A DNA stretch of 64,000 nt from VXMF01 sp965206775 (GTDB taxonomy: Bacteria; Acidobacteriota; Terriglobia; Bryobacterales; UBA6623). Below, piece by piece: positions 8,627 to 17,339 of the stretch (position 1 is its first letter; every line of letters begins with the position of its first letter). The DNA is taken from the NCBI GenBank assembly GCA_965206775.1, contig CBDBKU010000003.1:1736001-1800000 (forward strand), given 5' to 3'. The notes beneath the pieces were generated by a model. That model was not told where the DNA came from, did not search any database, and worked only from the letters and a program-made list of their open reading frames with translations. The position numbers and the translations under genes are program-made.

Positions 8627-10591
8627 CTATCCCCGGGCGAGTTCGATCACGCCCTGTTGAGCATCTATCTTAGTGATGCGAAACGAATGCACGGATCCCG
8701 GGGTCAGCGGAGTGTCCTCGGAATCTCGCTCGGCGTCTGGGTCTCCTCTCCAGGCGGATTCGAGCATCGTCTTCAAGGACGACAGGTCCGACGTCTGCCC
8801 GAGTTGCGTGCCCTTTTTCGCATTGTTGCGAGTCTTCTTCTTCAGCGAGCACACGCCGCGAATTCCGCTGCCGATCTCGACGATCGCGTCGGTACCCTGC
8901 GTCTCGACAACTCTCCCGGTGACTGTCTCGCCGATCTCAACCTGCGAGAGGAATGTGTCGAGCTCTGTCGGCTCGAGTTGCTTCATCCCGACTTTCAATC
9001 GCTTGCGTCCCGTATCAATTTCTAGGATCTTAACGCGTACCTGCTGGCCCTCCCGTAACACCTCGGCCGGGCTGTTCAGACGCCTCTCCGAGGTGATGTC
9101 CGAGATATGAAGCAAGCCGTCCACTCCCTCGATAATCTCTACGAACGCCCCAAAGCTCGTAATCTTGCGGACGGTGCCCGTCACAGTGGAACCCACAGGA
9201 TGAGCCTCGCCGACCCGCAGCCACGGGTCGCCGAGGGCCTGCTTGAGGCCGAGCGCGATGCGTTTCTGCTGCGGCTTTACATCGAGGACCATGACTTCGA
9301 CGACGTCGCCTGTCTTCACGATTTCGCTCGGGTGCCGCACCCGGCGTCCGTATGACATGTCCGAGATGTGAACCAAGCCTTCGATTCCCGGAAGCACTTC
9401 GACGAACGCGCCGTATTCCTTGATTCGTGCAACCTTGCCCCGAACGCGGTCGTTCGGCTTGAACTGCTCGCCGACCACGCTCCACGGCTCCGGCTGGAGC
9501 TGCTTCAGGCCGACGCCGATGCGCTGCGCCTTGTGATCGACTTTCAGGATCTCGACCTCGAGTTCCTGACCGACCCGGAGCACGTCCGCAGGATCGTTGA
9601 CTCGCTGCCACGCAATATCGCTGACATGCAGCAGGCCGTCGATTCCTCCTAGGTCGACGAAAGCCCCGAACTTCCGAAGCGTCCGCACTGTACCGTGCAC
9701 TCGGTCGCCGCGACTGAGGTTCGCCAGTGCCTCCTCGCGCTGCTGGGCCCGTTCCTCGTCGAGAATGGCGCGCCGGTCGAGCACGACATTCCGGTCAGCC
9801 TCGTCGAATTGCACGATCCGGGCGCGAATTTGCTGTCCGACCAGCCCCTGCAGCCCTTCCTCGGTCCGCTCACCGGATCTGGAAGCCGGCATGAAGGCCC
9901 GGACGCCCACGTCCACGGACAAGCCGCCCTTGATCGTCCCCGACACCTTCCCGAGAATGCTACCGCCCGAGTTGAACGCAGCTTCGAGCTGCGCCCAACC
10001 CTTCGGTCTCTGGTTCTTGAAGCTGTTCAGCAGCGGATAGCCCTCGCGGGACTGTCCGACAATGACGACTTCGATGGTCTGGCCGACTTCTAGCGGTTCC
10101 TCGTCGTCGCTGTTCGGATCGAGTGGCAGGAAGGCTTCAGATTTCTGCCCGATGTCGACGAAGACTCCGTCTCCGCGCTTGCCGACGATCATGCCCTTCA
10201 GCGAGTCCGAAGCTCGCTCCGCAACATGATGCCCGGCTACGGATTCTGTCTTGACGATTTGCTCGTACCCGACTTCTTCCGGAATCTCGTAGTCGTCGTC
10301 TTCGTCCAGTCCGTCCCCCATTGCTTCGCCGGGCAGTGCCGGCATCCCGGGTGCGCCCGGCAATCCTGGGAGGGACGCTGGTGCCGGCACCCCTGGAAAC
10401 GCAACCTGCGGCGCTGGGTCCTCAGGCGGTCCAACGCTGTCGGGTGCCGCTGACGAGGATGATGTTTCCCCGTGCTGGGCGGACAGTTGCTCGGTTGCGG
10501 GCCCGGTCTCCTCGACCGGCGGCCCGCTAGGCAACTCTGGGACTTCCGAATTCACTCTCTTCTCCAAGAACCTTACCTTGTATTGTTCCAC
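8627..10591 (-). CDS. rpsA: S1 RNA-binding repeat protein, ribosomal protein S1-like
   Basis: A 654-residue protein with about six tandem S1 (OB-fold) repeats, roughly residues 130-205, 215-285, 300-370, 385-460, 470-545 and 555-625. The later repeats carry the standard KFGAFVDLGGIDGLLHVSDI / EYGAFVEVLPGIEGLVHISDM / SFGAFVEIIEGVDGLLHISDI signature. It most likely acts as ribosomal protein S1 in mRNA recruitment to the 30S subunit. Before the repeats is a long low-complexity N-terminus rich in Pro, Gly, Ala and acidic residues (about residues 17-110), unusual for S1. The start is a GTG at 10591 with no clear Shine-Dalgarno sequence; a start at the internal Met before GDGLDEDDDYEIP is an alternative. 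Confidence 0.85.
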   Translation of the reverse strand: MEQYKVRFLEKRVNSEVPELPSGPPVEETGPATEQLSAQHGETSSSSAAPDSVGPPEDPAPQVAFPGVPAPASLPGLPGAPGMPALPGEAMGDGLDEDDDYEIPEEVGYEQIVKTESVAGHHVAERASDSLKGMIVGKRGDGVFVDIGQKSEAFLPLDPNSDDEEPLEVGQTIEVVIVGQSREGYPLLNSFKNQRPKGWAQLEAAFNSGGSILGKVSGTIKGGLSVDVGVRAFMPASRSGERTEEGLQGLVGQQIRARIVQFDEADRNVVLDRRAILDEERAQQREEALANLSRGDRVHGTVRTLRKFGAFVDLGGIDGLLHVSDIAWQRVNDPADVLRVGQELEVEILKVDHKAQRIGVGLKQLQPEPWSVVGEQFKPNDRVRGKVARIKEYGAFVEVLPGIEGLVHISDMSYGRRVRHPSEIVKTGDVVEVMVLDVKPQQKRIALGLKQALGDPWLRVGEAHPVGSTVTGTVRKITSFGAFVEIIEGVDGLLHISDITSERRLNSPAEVLREGQQVRVKILEIDTGRKRLKVGMKQLEPTELDTFLSQVEIGETVTGRVVETQGTDAIVEIGSGIRGVCSLKKKTRNNAKKGTQLGQTSDLSSLKTMLESAWRGDPDAERDSEDTPLTPGSVHSFRITKIDAQQGVIELARG

Positions 10592-10777
10592 AAGCGCGCA
10601 TGGTCTCCGTTTCCGGTGTGGGACGGGTGCGCTTCGGTGGTCTGGCCGTGGCGATCCGTAGCCATTTCGTCACGGGAGGGGCACTGCTTCTACGAAAAAC
10701 CACTCCCGAAGGCGCTTAGCCGTCAGGGCTGGGGCCGCGCTGGAGACAATGCTGGCGCCCGACTCCTTGGCACCGAC

Positions 10778-12064
10778 CTACAGCCACGCGCGGAATGCGT
10801 TGGAGCCGGCGTACCAAGCTTGGGTACCCAGCTCCGATTCAATCTCCAGCAATCTGTTGTACTTCGCAACGCGGTCGCTGCGGCAGGTGGATCCAGTCTT
10901 GATCTGGCCGCCCCCGCAAGCCACGGCCAGATCAGCGATCGTCGTGTCCGAGGTTTCTCCCGAACGGTGCGAAATGATGAACGTGTAGCCGTTCTCGCGC
11001 GCCATCTGGATGCAGTCGAGCGTTTCGGATACCGTTCCGATCTGGTTGAGCTTGATCAAGATGGAGTTGGCGAGACCGTCCCCGATGCCTGCCTGGAAGA
11101 TCTTCGGATTCGTCACGAAGAGGTCGTCGCCGACCAGCTGGAGCTTGTCGCCCAGTTGAGCCGTGCCGGACTTCCAGCCAGAGTGGTCCACTTCGGAGAA
11201 CCCGTCTTCGAGCGAGATGAGCGGATATTTGTCAGCCCAGTCTCTCCACATCGCGGCCATGCCGTCCGCAGTGCGACGGCTTCCGTCCGACTGGTCGAAG
11301 ACGTACTCGCCGTCCTTGCAGAACTCACTGGCGGCCGCGTCCAGCCCGATAAAGATCTCTTCGCCCGGCTTGTAACCCGCCTTTCCGATGGCGTCCACGA
11401 GGAGTTCCATCGGCTCCTCGTTGGATTTCAGCTCGGGTGCGAAGCCACCTTCGTCCCCCACAGCCGTGCCGTAGCCCTTGGACTTCAGGATCGACTTCAG
11501 TCCGTGGAACGTTTCGGTGGCCGCCCGAAGGCCTTCCGAGAAAGTCCGCAGACCCAGTGGCAGGATCATGAATTCCTGGATGTCCACGTTGTTGTCGGCG
11601 TGCTGGCCGCCATTCATGATGTTGAACATCGGTACCGGAAGCACGTAGCTGTCCCTGCGAGCGAGCTGGCGGTAGAGCGGGATGCCCTGTTCAGACGCCA
11701 TGGCGTGAGCCACGGCCATGGATACGCCCAGAATGGCGTTCGCGCCGAGCCGACCCTTGTTGTCAGTGCCGTCCAAGTGGATCAGCGTTTCGTCGATAAC
11801 GCGCTGGTCCGCGGCATCGAAGCCCTGCAACGTCGTCAGGATCTCGCTGTTGACGTTGGCAACTGCGTTCCGGACGCCCTTGCCGAGGTACCGGCTCTTG
11901 TCGCCGTCCCGCAACTCAACCGCTTCATTGATTCCGGTGGACGCCCCGGAGGGCACGCGGGCGGAACCCCTGGCGCCGGAAGCCAGCTCGACGTAAGCCT
12001 GCAGCGTGGGATTCCCGCGTGAATCCAGGATTTCCAGAGCATGCAGATTGGTTATAGCGGACAT
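10778..12064 (-). CDS. eno: Enolase
   Basis: Phosphopyruvate hydratase, 428 residues, the normal bacterial length; glycolysis/gluconeogenesis, 2-phosphoglycerate to phosphoenolpyruvate. The protein starts MSAITNLHALEILDSRGNPT and has SGASTGINEAVELRDGD, GDEGGFAPELKSNEEPM, the signature ILIKLNQIGTVSET, and HRSGETSDTTIADLAVACG near the C-terminus with the substrate-loop serine. The ATG at 12064 directly follows the stop codon of the decayed M48 gene upstream (GAATAG then ATG) and has GAGGGA as ribosome binding site, so enolase may have been cotranscribed with that gene before it decayed. Confidence 0.96.
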   Translation of the reverse strand: MSAITNLHALEILDSRGNPTLQAYVELASGARGSARVPSGASTGINEAVELRDGDKSRYLGKGVRNAVANVNSEILTTLQGFDAADQRVIDETLIHLDGTDNKGRLGANAILGVSMAVAHAMASEQGIPLYRQLARRDSYVLPVPMFNIMNGGQHADNNVDIQEFMILPLGLRTFSEGLRAATETFHGLKSILKSKGYGTAVGDEGGFAPELKSNEEPMELLVDAIGKAGYKPGEEIFIGLDAAASEFCKDGEYVFDQSDGSRRTADGMAAMWRDWADKYPLISLEDGFSEVDHSGWKSGTAQLGDKLQLVGDDLFVTNPKIFQAGIGDGLANSILIKLNQIGTVSETLDCIQMARENGYTFIISHRSGETSDTTIADLAVACGGGQIKTGSTCRSDRVAKYNRLLEIESELGTQAWYAGSNAFRAWL

Positions 12065-12660
12065 CTATTCCCTCGAACGGAAAGGATATGGCCGCGGTCG
12101 CGGCCTCGAGATCGACGTTCGCGGGCTGCTCTGCCCGCCGCGCCGTAAGCCAAAGGTTACCACGCCAGTTCGGCGCGCCGCGGCTAGCCGGGCCTGTTCG
12201 CGAAGAGGCTCCAAGCGTGCCTTGACCGTTTCGAATTCGTTGCCTGACAGCTCGTACGCGGGTTGTTCCGGAAGCAGTTCGCTAGTGGTCTTCTGAACGA
12301 GCCGGATTCGCTTCGTGGTGAGAGGGTGCAAACCGAAAACGGCTGGCAGGGAGCTGTTGTTCCTGGCCTGGGCCGAGGCGATTCGTTCGAAGAACTGCAC
12401 CATCTCGAACGGGTCATAGCCGGTTGCGTAGAGGAATTGGACGCCTAGGAAGTCCGCTTGCTTCTCGAAGCTGCTGGAGAACTTGAGGAAGGTCATAGGG
12501 ATGGCGACGCTCGCGACCGTGTAGACCAGGTCGGCCTTCTTTCCAGCCAGGCTGTCAGGATCGCGCCCGCGACGTCAGCCACTTCGGCCCTCGGCGCGGA
12601 TCTCGTGCCGTTGCGCAGCGACATCACCGATTTCATGAACCATCACTCCGGCGAGGAGCC
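12065..12660 (-). pseudogene. Decayed M48-family metalloprotease
   Basis: The open C-terminal part (12065-12496) reads FSSSFEKQADFLGVQFLYATGYDP, then GLHPLTTKRIRLVQ, typical of secreted M48 peptidases including the ExxxD third zinc ligand. Upstream in the same frame is LLAGVMVHEIGDVAAQ, the HEXXH region, at about 12623-12660, but the second His is Asp (HEIGD at 12623-12637). Between the two is an in-frame TGA, and the best match to the family (NGTRSAPRAEVADVAGAIL) lies in another frame. That implies two compensating frameshifts, near 12610 and near 12550. The gene is therefore broken in several places and the zinc site is lost. Anything further upstream is too degraded to follow. Confidence 0.75.
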
Positions 12661-12902
12661 GCTGGCTGCGCGGCGATCCCGGGACGAGCGCGCACGCTGC
12701 GCTCAAAGAGCGTGGTCCGAAAGGCACCGTATCGGCAATCGTCGTGCACGTACCTCGGCCCCTTCCCGCTTGCGAGTCAATCTCGCAGTCGGACCGAAGG
12801 TTTCACACTTCAGCGCAAGCCGCAGCATTTGAAGACTGGCTGGATTCGAGGGCGGTCGAAAGCAAGTTTCCGGGAGTTCCTCTGCTCAGCCGATTCAGTT
12901 GT

Positions 12903-12915
12903 TAAGATCGAAGCG
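12903..12915 (+). promoter_or_regulatory. Candidate -10 box placing ribBX start as leaderless
   Basis: TAAGAT at 12903-12908 lies 6 nt before the GTG start at 12915, and no Shine-Dalgarno sequence is present. If this is the -10 element, transcription starts at or next to the GTG. The matching -35 is not convincing. Confidence 0.35.
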
Positions 12916-14072
12916 TGGCCTTCGTTCCCGTCGAGGAGGCACTGGATGAGCTTCGTCGAGGCCGCATGATTGTGGTCGCCGACGACGCTGATCGCGAGAA
13001 CGAGGGCGACCTGACGCTCGGTGCCGAGCACGCTACCCCCGAAGCGATCAACTTCATGGCCAAGCACGGCCGCGGATTGATCTGCCTCGCGATGACCGAG
13101 CAGTGCCTTGACCACCTCGCTATTCCCCTCGTTTCGCAACGGAACACGTCGATGTTCGGTACCGCCTTCAGCGAGCCGATCGACGCGGCTCACGGCGTGA
13201 CGACAGGGATTTCCGCCGCAGACCGGTCGCATACCATCCGAGTGGCGATCGATCCTGCCACGCGGGCTGCGGATCTTGCCCGCCCCGGGCACGTCCAGAC
13301 ACTTCGCGCTCGAAGGGGAGGCGTGCTGGTAAGGGCGGGGCAGACCGAGGCTGCCGTGGATCTCGCCCGGCTGGCCGGACTTGTCCCTGCGGGCGTGATC
13401 TGCGAGGTCATGAAGGACGACGGCACGATGGCACGCGTTCCGGACTTACTGGACTTCTGCGAGATGTACGGGCTGAAGATGCTCACGGTAGCGAGCTTGA
13501 TCCGCTACAGGCTCGAGCATGAAACCTTCGTTCGGCGCGCCGCCGAAGGTGTCATCACAACTGAGTTCGGCGAATTCAAGGTGGTCGCATATCGTACGGA
13601 TCTCGATCAGGAAATGCACGTTGCCTTGGTGATGGGAGATGTCGAGGCCGTCGACTCGGCGCTGGTCCGCATGCATTCTCACGATCTCTTTGGAGATGTC
13701 TTCGGTTCGATTGCGAACCCAAGCTATCGGCACGTGCACAATTCGCTACGGATAATCGCTGACGAAGGGCACGGCGTGCTGGTGTACCTCCATCATGGAG
13801 CGCTGGGGTTCGGTCTTGAAGACATCCCGGGAGGAAAGGGCTCCATCCGGCCGCATCCGCAACTGGCGACGGAATCTACGGCCGGTGCCGGATCGCGGTT
13901 GCAGTACCGCATCGGACTTGGCGCCCAGATTCTCAAGGATCTCGGCCTGACCCGAATCCGGCTGTTAACAAATCGGCCCAAGCGCGTTGCCGGGTTGGAA
14001 GGATTCGGAATACAGATCGTCGAGCAGTTGCCGATCCGCCCCGCCGCGACAGCCGGCCACGCCGCTCGCTAG
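12915..14072 (+). CDS. ribB: 3,4-dihydroxy-2-butanone-4-phosphate synthase with degenerate GTP cyclohydrolase II domain (RibBX type)
   Basis: 385 residues in two domains. Residues 1-200 are DHBP synthase (riboflavin pathway, ribulose-5-phosphate to DHBP + formate): DADRENEGDLTL at 24-35, GRGLICLAM at 52-60, GVTTGISAADR at 94-104, RPGHVQTLRAR at 123-132, GTMARVPDLL. At 142-147 it has GQTEAA where the metal-binding residue is usually His (GHTEAA), so residue 143 is Gln. Residues about 205-385 align with GTP cyclohydrolase II, but the zinc-binding ECLTGDVFGSLRCDCG block is replaced by HDLFGDVFGSIANPSYR (residues 256-272): all three zinc cysteines are gone. That fits the hybrid RibBX form known from Shewanella. 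A true GTP cyclohydrolase II should exist elsewhere. GTG start. Confidence 0.88.
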   Translation: MAFVPVEEALDELRRGRMIVVADDADRENEGDLTLGAEHATPEAINFMAKHGRGLICLAMTEQCLDHLAIPLVSQRNTSMFGTAFSEPIDAAHGVTTGISAADRSHTIRVAIDPATRAADLARPGHVQTLRARRGGVLVRAGQTEAAVDLARLAGLVPAGVICEVMKDDGTMARVPDLLDFCEMYGLKMLTVASLIRYRLEHETFVRRAAEGVITTEFGEFKVVAYRTDLDQEMHVALVMGDVEAVDSALVRMHSHDLFGDVFGSIANPSYRHVHNSLRIIADEGHGVLVYLHHGALGFGLEDIPGGKGSIRPHPQLATESTAGAGSRLQYRIGLGAQILKDLGLTRIRLLTNRPKRVAGLEGFGIQIVEQLPIRPAATAGHAAR

Positions 14073-15370
14073 GGTGCGGCATGTCCCAGCGGACCGGCTA
14101 GGTCCGCGGGCAGCCGGCCGGATCGCATCGCCTCTCGCTCGCGCTCGGCAATTCTCTTGTGCAGTTCCCGCTGTCGCTTCGCTTCCTTGGCTTTTCCAAG
14201 CCTCTGGTAGACCCTTGCCAGTCTATAGTGCGGCTTCGAAGATTCCGGATTGAGGTTCGCCGCTCGCTCCAGATGCTCCTCGGCCGCTTGGAATTCGCGT
14301 TTCTTCTCTAAGAGGACGCCGAGTTCGTAGTGGGATTCCCAGAAGTCCCCGTTGCGCTCAATCGACTCCCGGAGCAGGGCCTCGATGCTTGACAAGGACT
14401 CCGGGTCCGGTCGACCTCCGAGGTTTGCCAGCAGGACCTGCCCGTACAGGAACGGACCGAAGTAATTCTTCGAGTGCTCTTCGTGGAAGATGCGCATCCG
14501 TTCCTCCACCTCGTCGATCCGCTCGCTAGCGTGCTGCAGAAGTCGGCCGAGGAATGCATGGGGCTGTTCCATGCCCGGCGCAAGCTCCGCCGCACGCAGA
14601 AATCGGTCGATCGCCTCTTCGAAGCTGCGCTGGCCATACGCGGCGATGCCGAGTCCGATTTCGATCGCGGCGCTCTTGTCGAAGTACTCTCGTCCCGCGA
14701 GAAACGCTTCGCGCGCAGCATCAAAGTCCTGTTGTCTCAAATGGAAATAGCCCAGGTCGTAGTGCAGCGATTCCTCGTAGGGCTGCAACTGGACCGCCTG
14801 CTTCAGGTGGCGCAGTCCGTCGTCCGTTCGGTTGGCGGTCGTGTACGCCTTTCCCAAGGCGTTATGCATCAGGGCGGATTCTCCTGTCTCAGAATCCAGC
14901 GCTGCCTCCCCCACTTCGGCCGCTCTCAACGGCATGCCGGCTTGGAGGTAGAGAGTCACTGTTCGAAGGTAGGCGTCGTGGCCCCCGCGTTCCCCCCTTG
15001 CGAACTGCTCCTCCCAGCGCGCTGCTTCCGCCAGATCGCCGTAATCGGTGTAGAACATTGCCAGAGCATGCTGGATGAGCGGATCGTCCTCGCCCAGGCG
15101 GGCCGCTTCGGACGCATGCCTCGAAGCCTGCGCGTGCAGATTCAGCATGCGATAGATCTGCGCCAGGCCGATCCAAGCGCGAGCCTCGCCGGGAGACTGC
15201 TCGATCGCCTGGTCCAGGTACTTCTGGGCCTTCGGTATATCCCGTGACTGGAGCGCGATCAGGCCCTGGCGAACCAGCGCCTCCGTCGGCGGGCCTTCCT
15301 GCTGGGCGCTTCCGATCGCGACGAACAGGACCAACGCCGCAATGGCCAGCCGCACACGGTTCCGTGCCAC
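14069..15370 (-). CDS. Exported TPR-repeat protein
   Basis: 433 residues. A short N-terminal hydrophobic segment (RLAIAALVLFVAIGSAQ) is a likely signal peptide. The rest is nearly all tetratricopeptide repeats, for example ALQSRDIPKAQKYLDQAIEQ, RAWIGLAQIYRMLNLHAQAS, YEESLHYDLGYFHLRQQDFD and ESHYELGVLLEKKREFQAAE. The C-terminal 50 residues are basic and charged. TPR proteins are protein-interaction scaffolds; no partner is indicated. The stop overlaps the ribBX stop by 4 nt in convergent orientation. The start is a GTG at 15370, 8 nt after a TATAGT box (15379-15384 on this strand), with no Shine-Dalgarno sequence. Confidence 0.8.
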   Translation of the reverse strand: MARNRVRLAIAALVLFVAIGSAQQEGPPTEALVRQGLIALQSRDIPKAQKYLDQAIEQSPGEARAWIGLAQIYRMLNLHAQASRHASEAARLGEDDPLIQHALAMFYTDYGDLAEAARWEEQFARGERGGHDAYLRTVTLYLQAGMPLRAAEVGEAALDSETGESALMHNALGKAYTTANRTDDGLRHLKQAVQLQPYEESLHYDLGYFHLRQQDFDAAREAFLAGREYFDKSAAIEIGLGIAAYGQRSFEEAIDRFLRAAELAPGMEQPHAFLGRLLQHASERIDEVEERMRIFHEEHSKNYFGPFLYGQVLLANLGGRPDPESLSSIEALLRESIERNGDFWESHYELGVLLEKKREFQAAEEHLERAANLNPESSKPHYRLARVYQRLGKAKEAKRQRELHKRIAEREREAMRSGRLPADLAGPLGHAAP

Positions 15371-15378
15371 TGAATCCC

Positions 15379-15384
15379 ACTATA
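15379..15384 (-). promoter_or_regulatory. Candidate -10 box upstream of TPR gene
   Basis: TATAGT on the minus strand, 8 nt before the GTG start at 15370. It is close to consensus and, with no ribosome binding site between, suggests a leaderless or near-leaderless transcript. Confidence 0.4.
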
Positions 15385-15435
15385 TATCGCCGCTACAGAG
15401 AGCGTCTCGTTTCAATCCGGGAGGGGGGCCTTCGG

Positions 15436-15441
15436 TAAACT
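15436..15441 (+). promoter_or_regulatory. Candidate -10 box upstream of sulfatase
   Basis: TAAACT ends 7 nt before the ATG at 15449. No Shine-Dalgarno sequence lies between, so the mRNA may be leaderless. The box is divergent from the TATAGT box of the TPR gene about 50 bases away. Confidence 0.35.
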
Positions 15442-15448
15442 GCTCTCA

Positions 15449-16993
15449 ATGACCTGGAGACCGCTATCCCTCCTAGCCGTGGGCTTGATTCTGGTCGGCT
15501 GCTCGTCTGTCGGTGAGAGCGACCGACCGAACATCCTATTCGCGATCTGGGACGACGTGTCCTATCCGCATGTTTCCGCTGCGGGCTCGACAATGGTCTC
15601 GACGCCCGCATTCGACCGCGTGGCTTCCGAAGGCGCAATGTTCCGGAACGCTTACGCACCAGCTCCCGGATGCAGCCCGACTCGAGCGGCGTTTCTGACC
15701 GGACGCCACATCTGGATGATCGAGCAGGCGGGAACGCACGCGAGTTCCTTCCCTCGAACTTACGTTGCCTACCAGGACCTGCTCGAGGATGCGGGCTACT
15801 CCGTCGGCTACACCGGGAAACCGTGGGGCCCCGGGCGTTGGGAGAAGTCCGGTCGCACCCGGAATCCCGCCGGCCCGGCGTCTCTGGAAAGGACTCTCGA
15901 GCCTCCCTTCAGCGGCATGAGGAATTGGGACTACGCTGGCAATTTCGAGGAATTCTACGAATCGAAGGCCGACGGCGAGCCGTTCAGCTTCTGGGTTGGG
16001 GGCAGCGAAGCGCATCGACGGTTCGAGAAGGGCTCTTGGAAGGCGGCGGGCAAGCGCCTCGAGGACGCCGAAGTCCCGTCATTCCTGCCAGACACTCCCG
16101 AGATCCGGGAAGACTTGCTCGACTATGCAGTGGAAATCGAGTGGTTCGACAAGCAGGTCGGACGGATCTTGGACTACCTGGAGGCCAAGGGCGAACTCGA
16201 CAACACTCTCGTCATCTTCACCTCCGACAACGGGATGGCATTTCCCCGGGCAAAGGCAAACCTCTACGACTACGGCATTCACATGCCGTTGGCCGTGCGC
16301 TGGAGCGGGCACGGCCGGCCGGGGCGATCGATCGACGACATTGTGCAGTTCGTCGATCTCACAGCGACGATCATCGATCTCGCGGGCGCGTCGCATCCAG
16401 GCGGGGAGTCGTCTCTGGCTGGACGAAGCATCCGTGGAATTCTCGAGTCCGACTCCGACGGTCTGGTAGACACCAGCCGGACACGCGCCTATTCGGGTCG
16501 CGAGCGGCATTCGTCGTCCCGGTGGAACAATCTGACCTATCCGCAGCGTTCTATGAGAACGCCCAAGCACCTATACATCCGGAACTTCAAACCTCAGCGC
16601 TGGCCGGCGGGTGCGCCGCAGAAATACTTGCCTGACGGGAAACTGGAAGCGATGCACATGGCCTATCACGACATCGATTCCTCGCCAACGCTCACCAGGC
16701 TTGTCGAGGGCAGGGAAGAGGACGGTGTCAAGCAGTATTTCGAGTGGGCAGTTGGCAAGCGTCCTGCAGAAGAGCTGTTCGACCTCGAGGCGGATCCCGG
16801 GTGCATCGACAACCTTGCGCTCAAGGCGGAACATGCCGATCTGGTGAGCGAGTTGAGAGACGAGCTTGACACGTACCTGGCGGAAACGGGGGATCCGAGG
16901 GCGACCGGCGAAGGCTCGATCTGGGAAGACTACATCCGCTACTCTGCGATTCGAAAGTTTCCGAAGCCGGTGGAGGCCGGCCCGGATTACTGA
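15449..16993 (+). CDS. Sulfatase, lipoprotein
   Basis: 514 residues of the type I (formylglycine) sulfatase family, releasing sulfate from an organic ester; substrate unknown. The N-terminus has a lipobox (LILVGC, Cys18), so it should be a membrane-anchored lipoprotein. Family features: RPNILFAIWDDVSYP (metal-binding acidic pair), CSPTRAAFLTGR with the formylglycine cysteine at position 75 in a C-x-P-x-R motif, GYTGKPWGPGRW, TLVIFTSDNGMAFPR, and HMPLAVRWSG. CSPTR has Thr where CxPSR is more common; CxPxR variants occur. The C-terminal third (from about residue 370) contains ELFDLEADPGCIDNLA, typical of sulfatases. Activity needs a formylglycine-generating enzyme, not seen in this window. Confidence 0.9.
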   Translation: MTWRPLSLLAVGLILVGCSSVGESDRPNILFAIWDDVSYPHVSAAGSTMVSTPAFDRVASEGAMFRNAYAPAPGCSPTRAAFLTGRHIWMIEQAGTHASSFPRTYVAYQDLLEDAGYSVGYTGKPWGPGRWEKSGRTRNPAGPASLERTLEPPFSGMRNWDYAGNFEEFYESKADGEPFSFWVGGSEAHRRFEKGSWKAAGKRLEDAEVPSFLPDTPEIREDLLDYAVEIEWFDKQVGRILDYLEAKGELDNTLVIFTSDNGMAFPRAKANLYDYGIHMPLAVRWSGHGRPGRSIDDIVQFVDLTATIIDLAGASHPGGESSLAGRSIRGILESDSDGLVDTSRTRAYSGRERHSSSRWNNLTYPQRSMRTPKHLYIRNFKPQRWPAGAPQKYLPDGKLEAMHMAYHDIDSSPTLTRLVEGREEDGVKQYFEWAVGKRPAEELFDLEADPGCIDNLALKAEHADLVSELRDELDTYLAETGDPRATGEGSIWEDYIRYSAIRKFPKPVEAGPDY

Positions 16994-17339
16994 ATGAATG
17001 GTTTGATCTTGTAGCCGGCCGAGGCGGGCGGTTGCGGAGCCGCATGAGTTCCGGCGCTTTCCGACCGGGCGCATCCGCGGATCGAAGCGGTTGCGGGCGG
17101 GCTCGCCCTTGGGTATCTGGCCCAGCTGAGAGAATGCCCTGCGGCAATTACGGCAGGGGCATTCGCTATTGGCGGCCGACGAACTCATCGGTGGCGATTG
17201 GCACCGTCCTCCGTCAGCTGTAGCCGTGCTCGGCAAGGGCGCGATTGGCCGCCAAGCCGGCGATACCGATGCTTGGCCTAGTGACTTGTCAAGATTAGGA
17301 ATCCGCCAGAATGAACTAGGGAGAGACCATGCCGGTTAC
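16994..17339. other. Intergenic gap between convergent sulfatase and HsdR-N-like genes
   Basis: About 345 bases without recognisable coding, repeat or RNA features. Both flanking genes end here, so no promoter is required. An inverted GCCCTGC...GCAGGGGC pair is visible around 17130-17160 but is not followed by a T-run. Confidence 0.4.

Noticed and set aside
10472..12022. A 516-codon plus-strand frame across enolase
   Set aside because: Antisense shadow; the enolase on the opposite strand is fully conserved, and this frame has no recognisable domain.
16994..17236. Cysteine-containing minus-strand frame (ECPCRNC) after the sulfatase
   Set aside because: The frame runs antisense into the sulfatase and shows no conserved zinc-ribbon pattern beyond this stretch.
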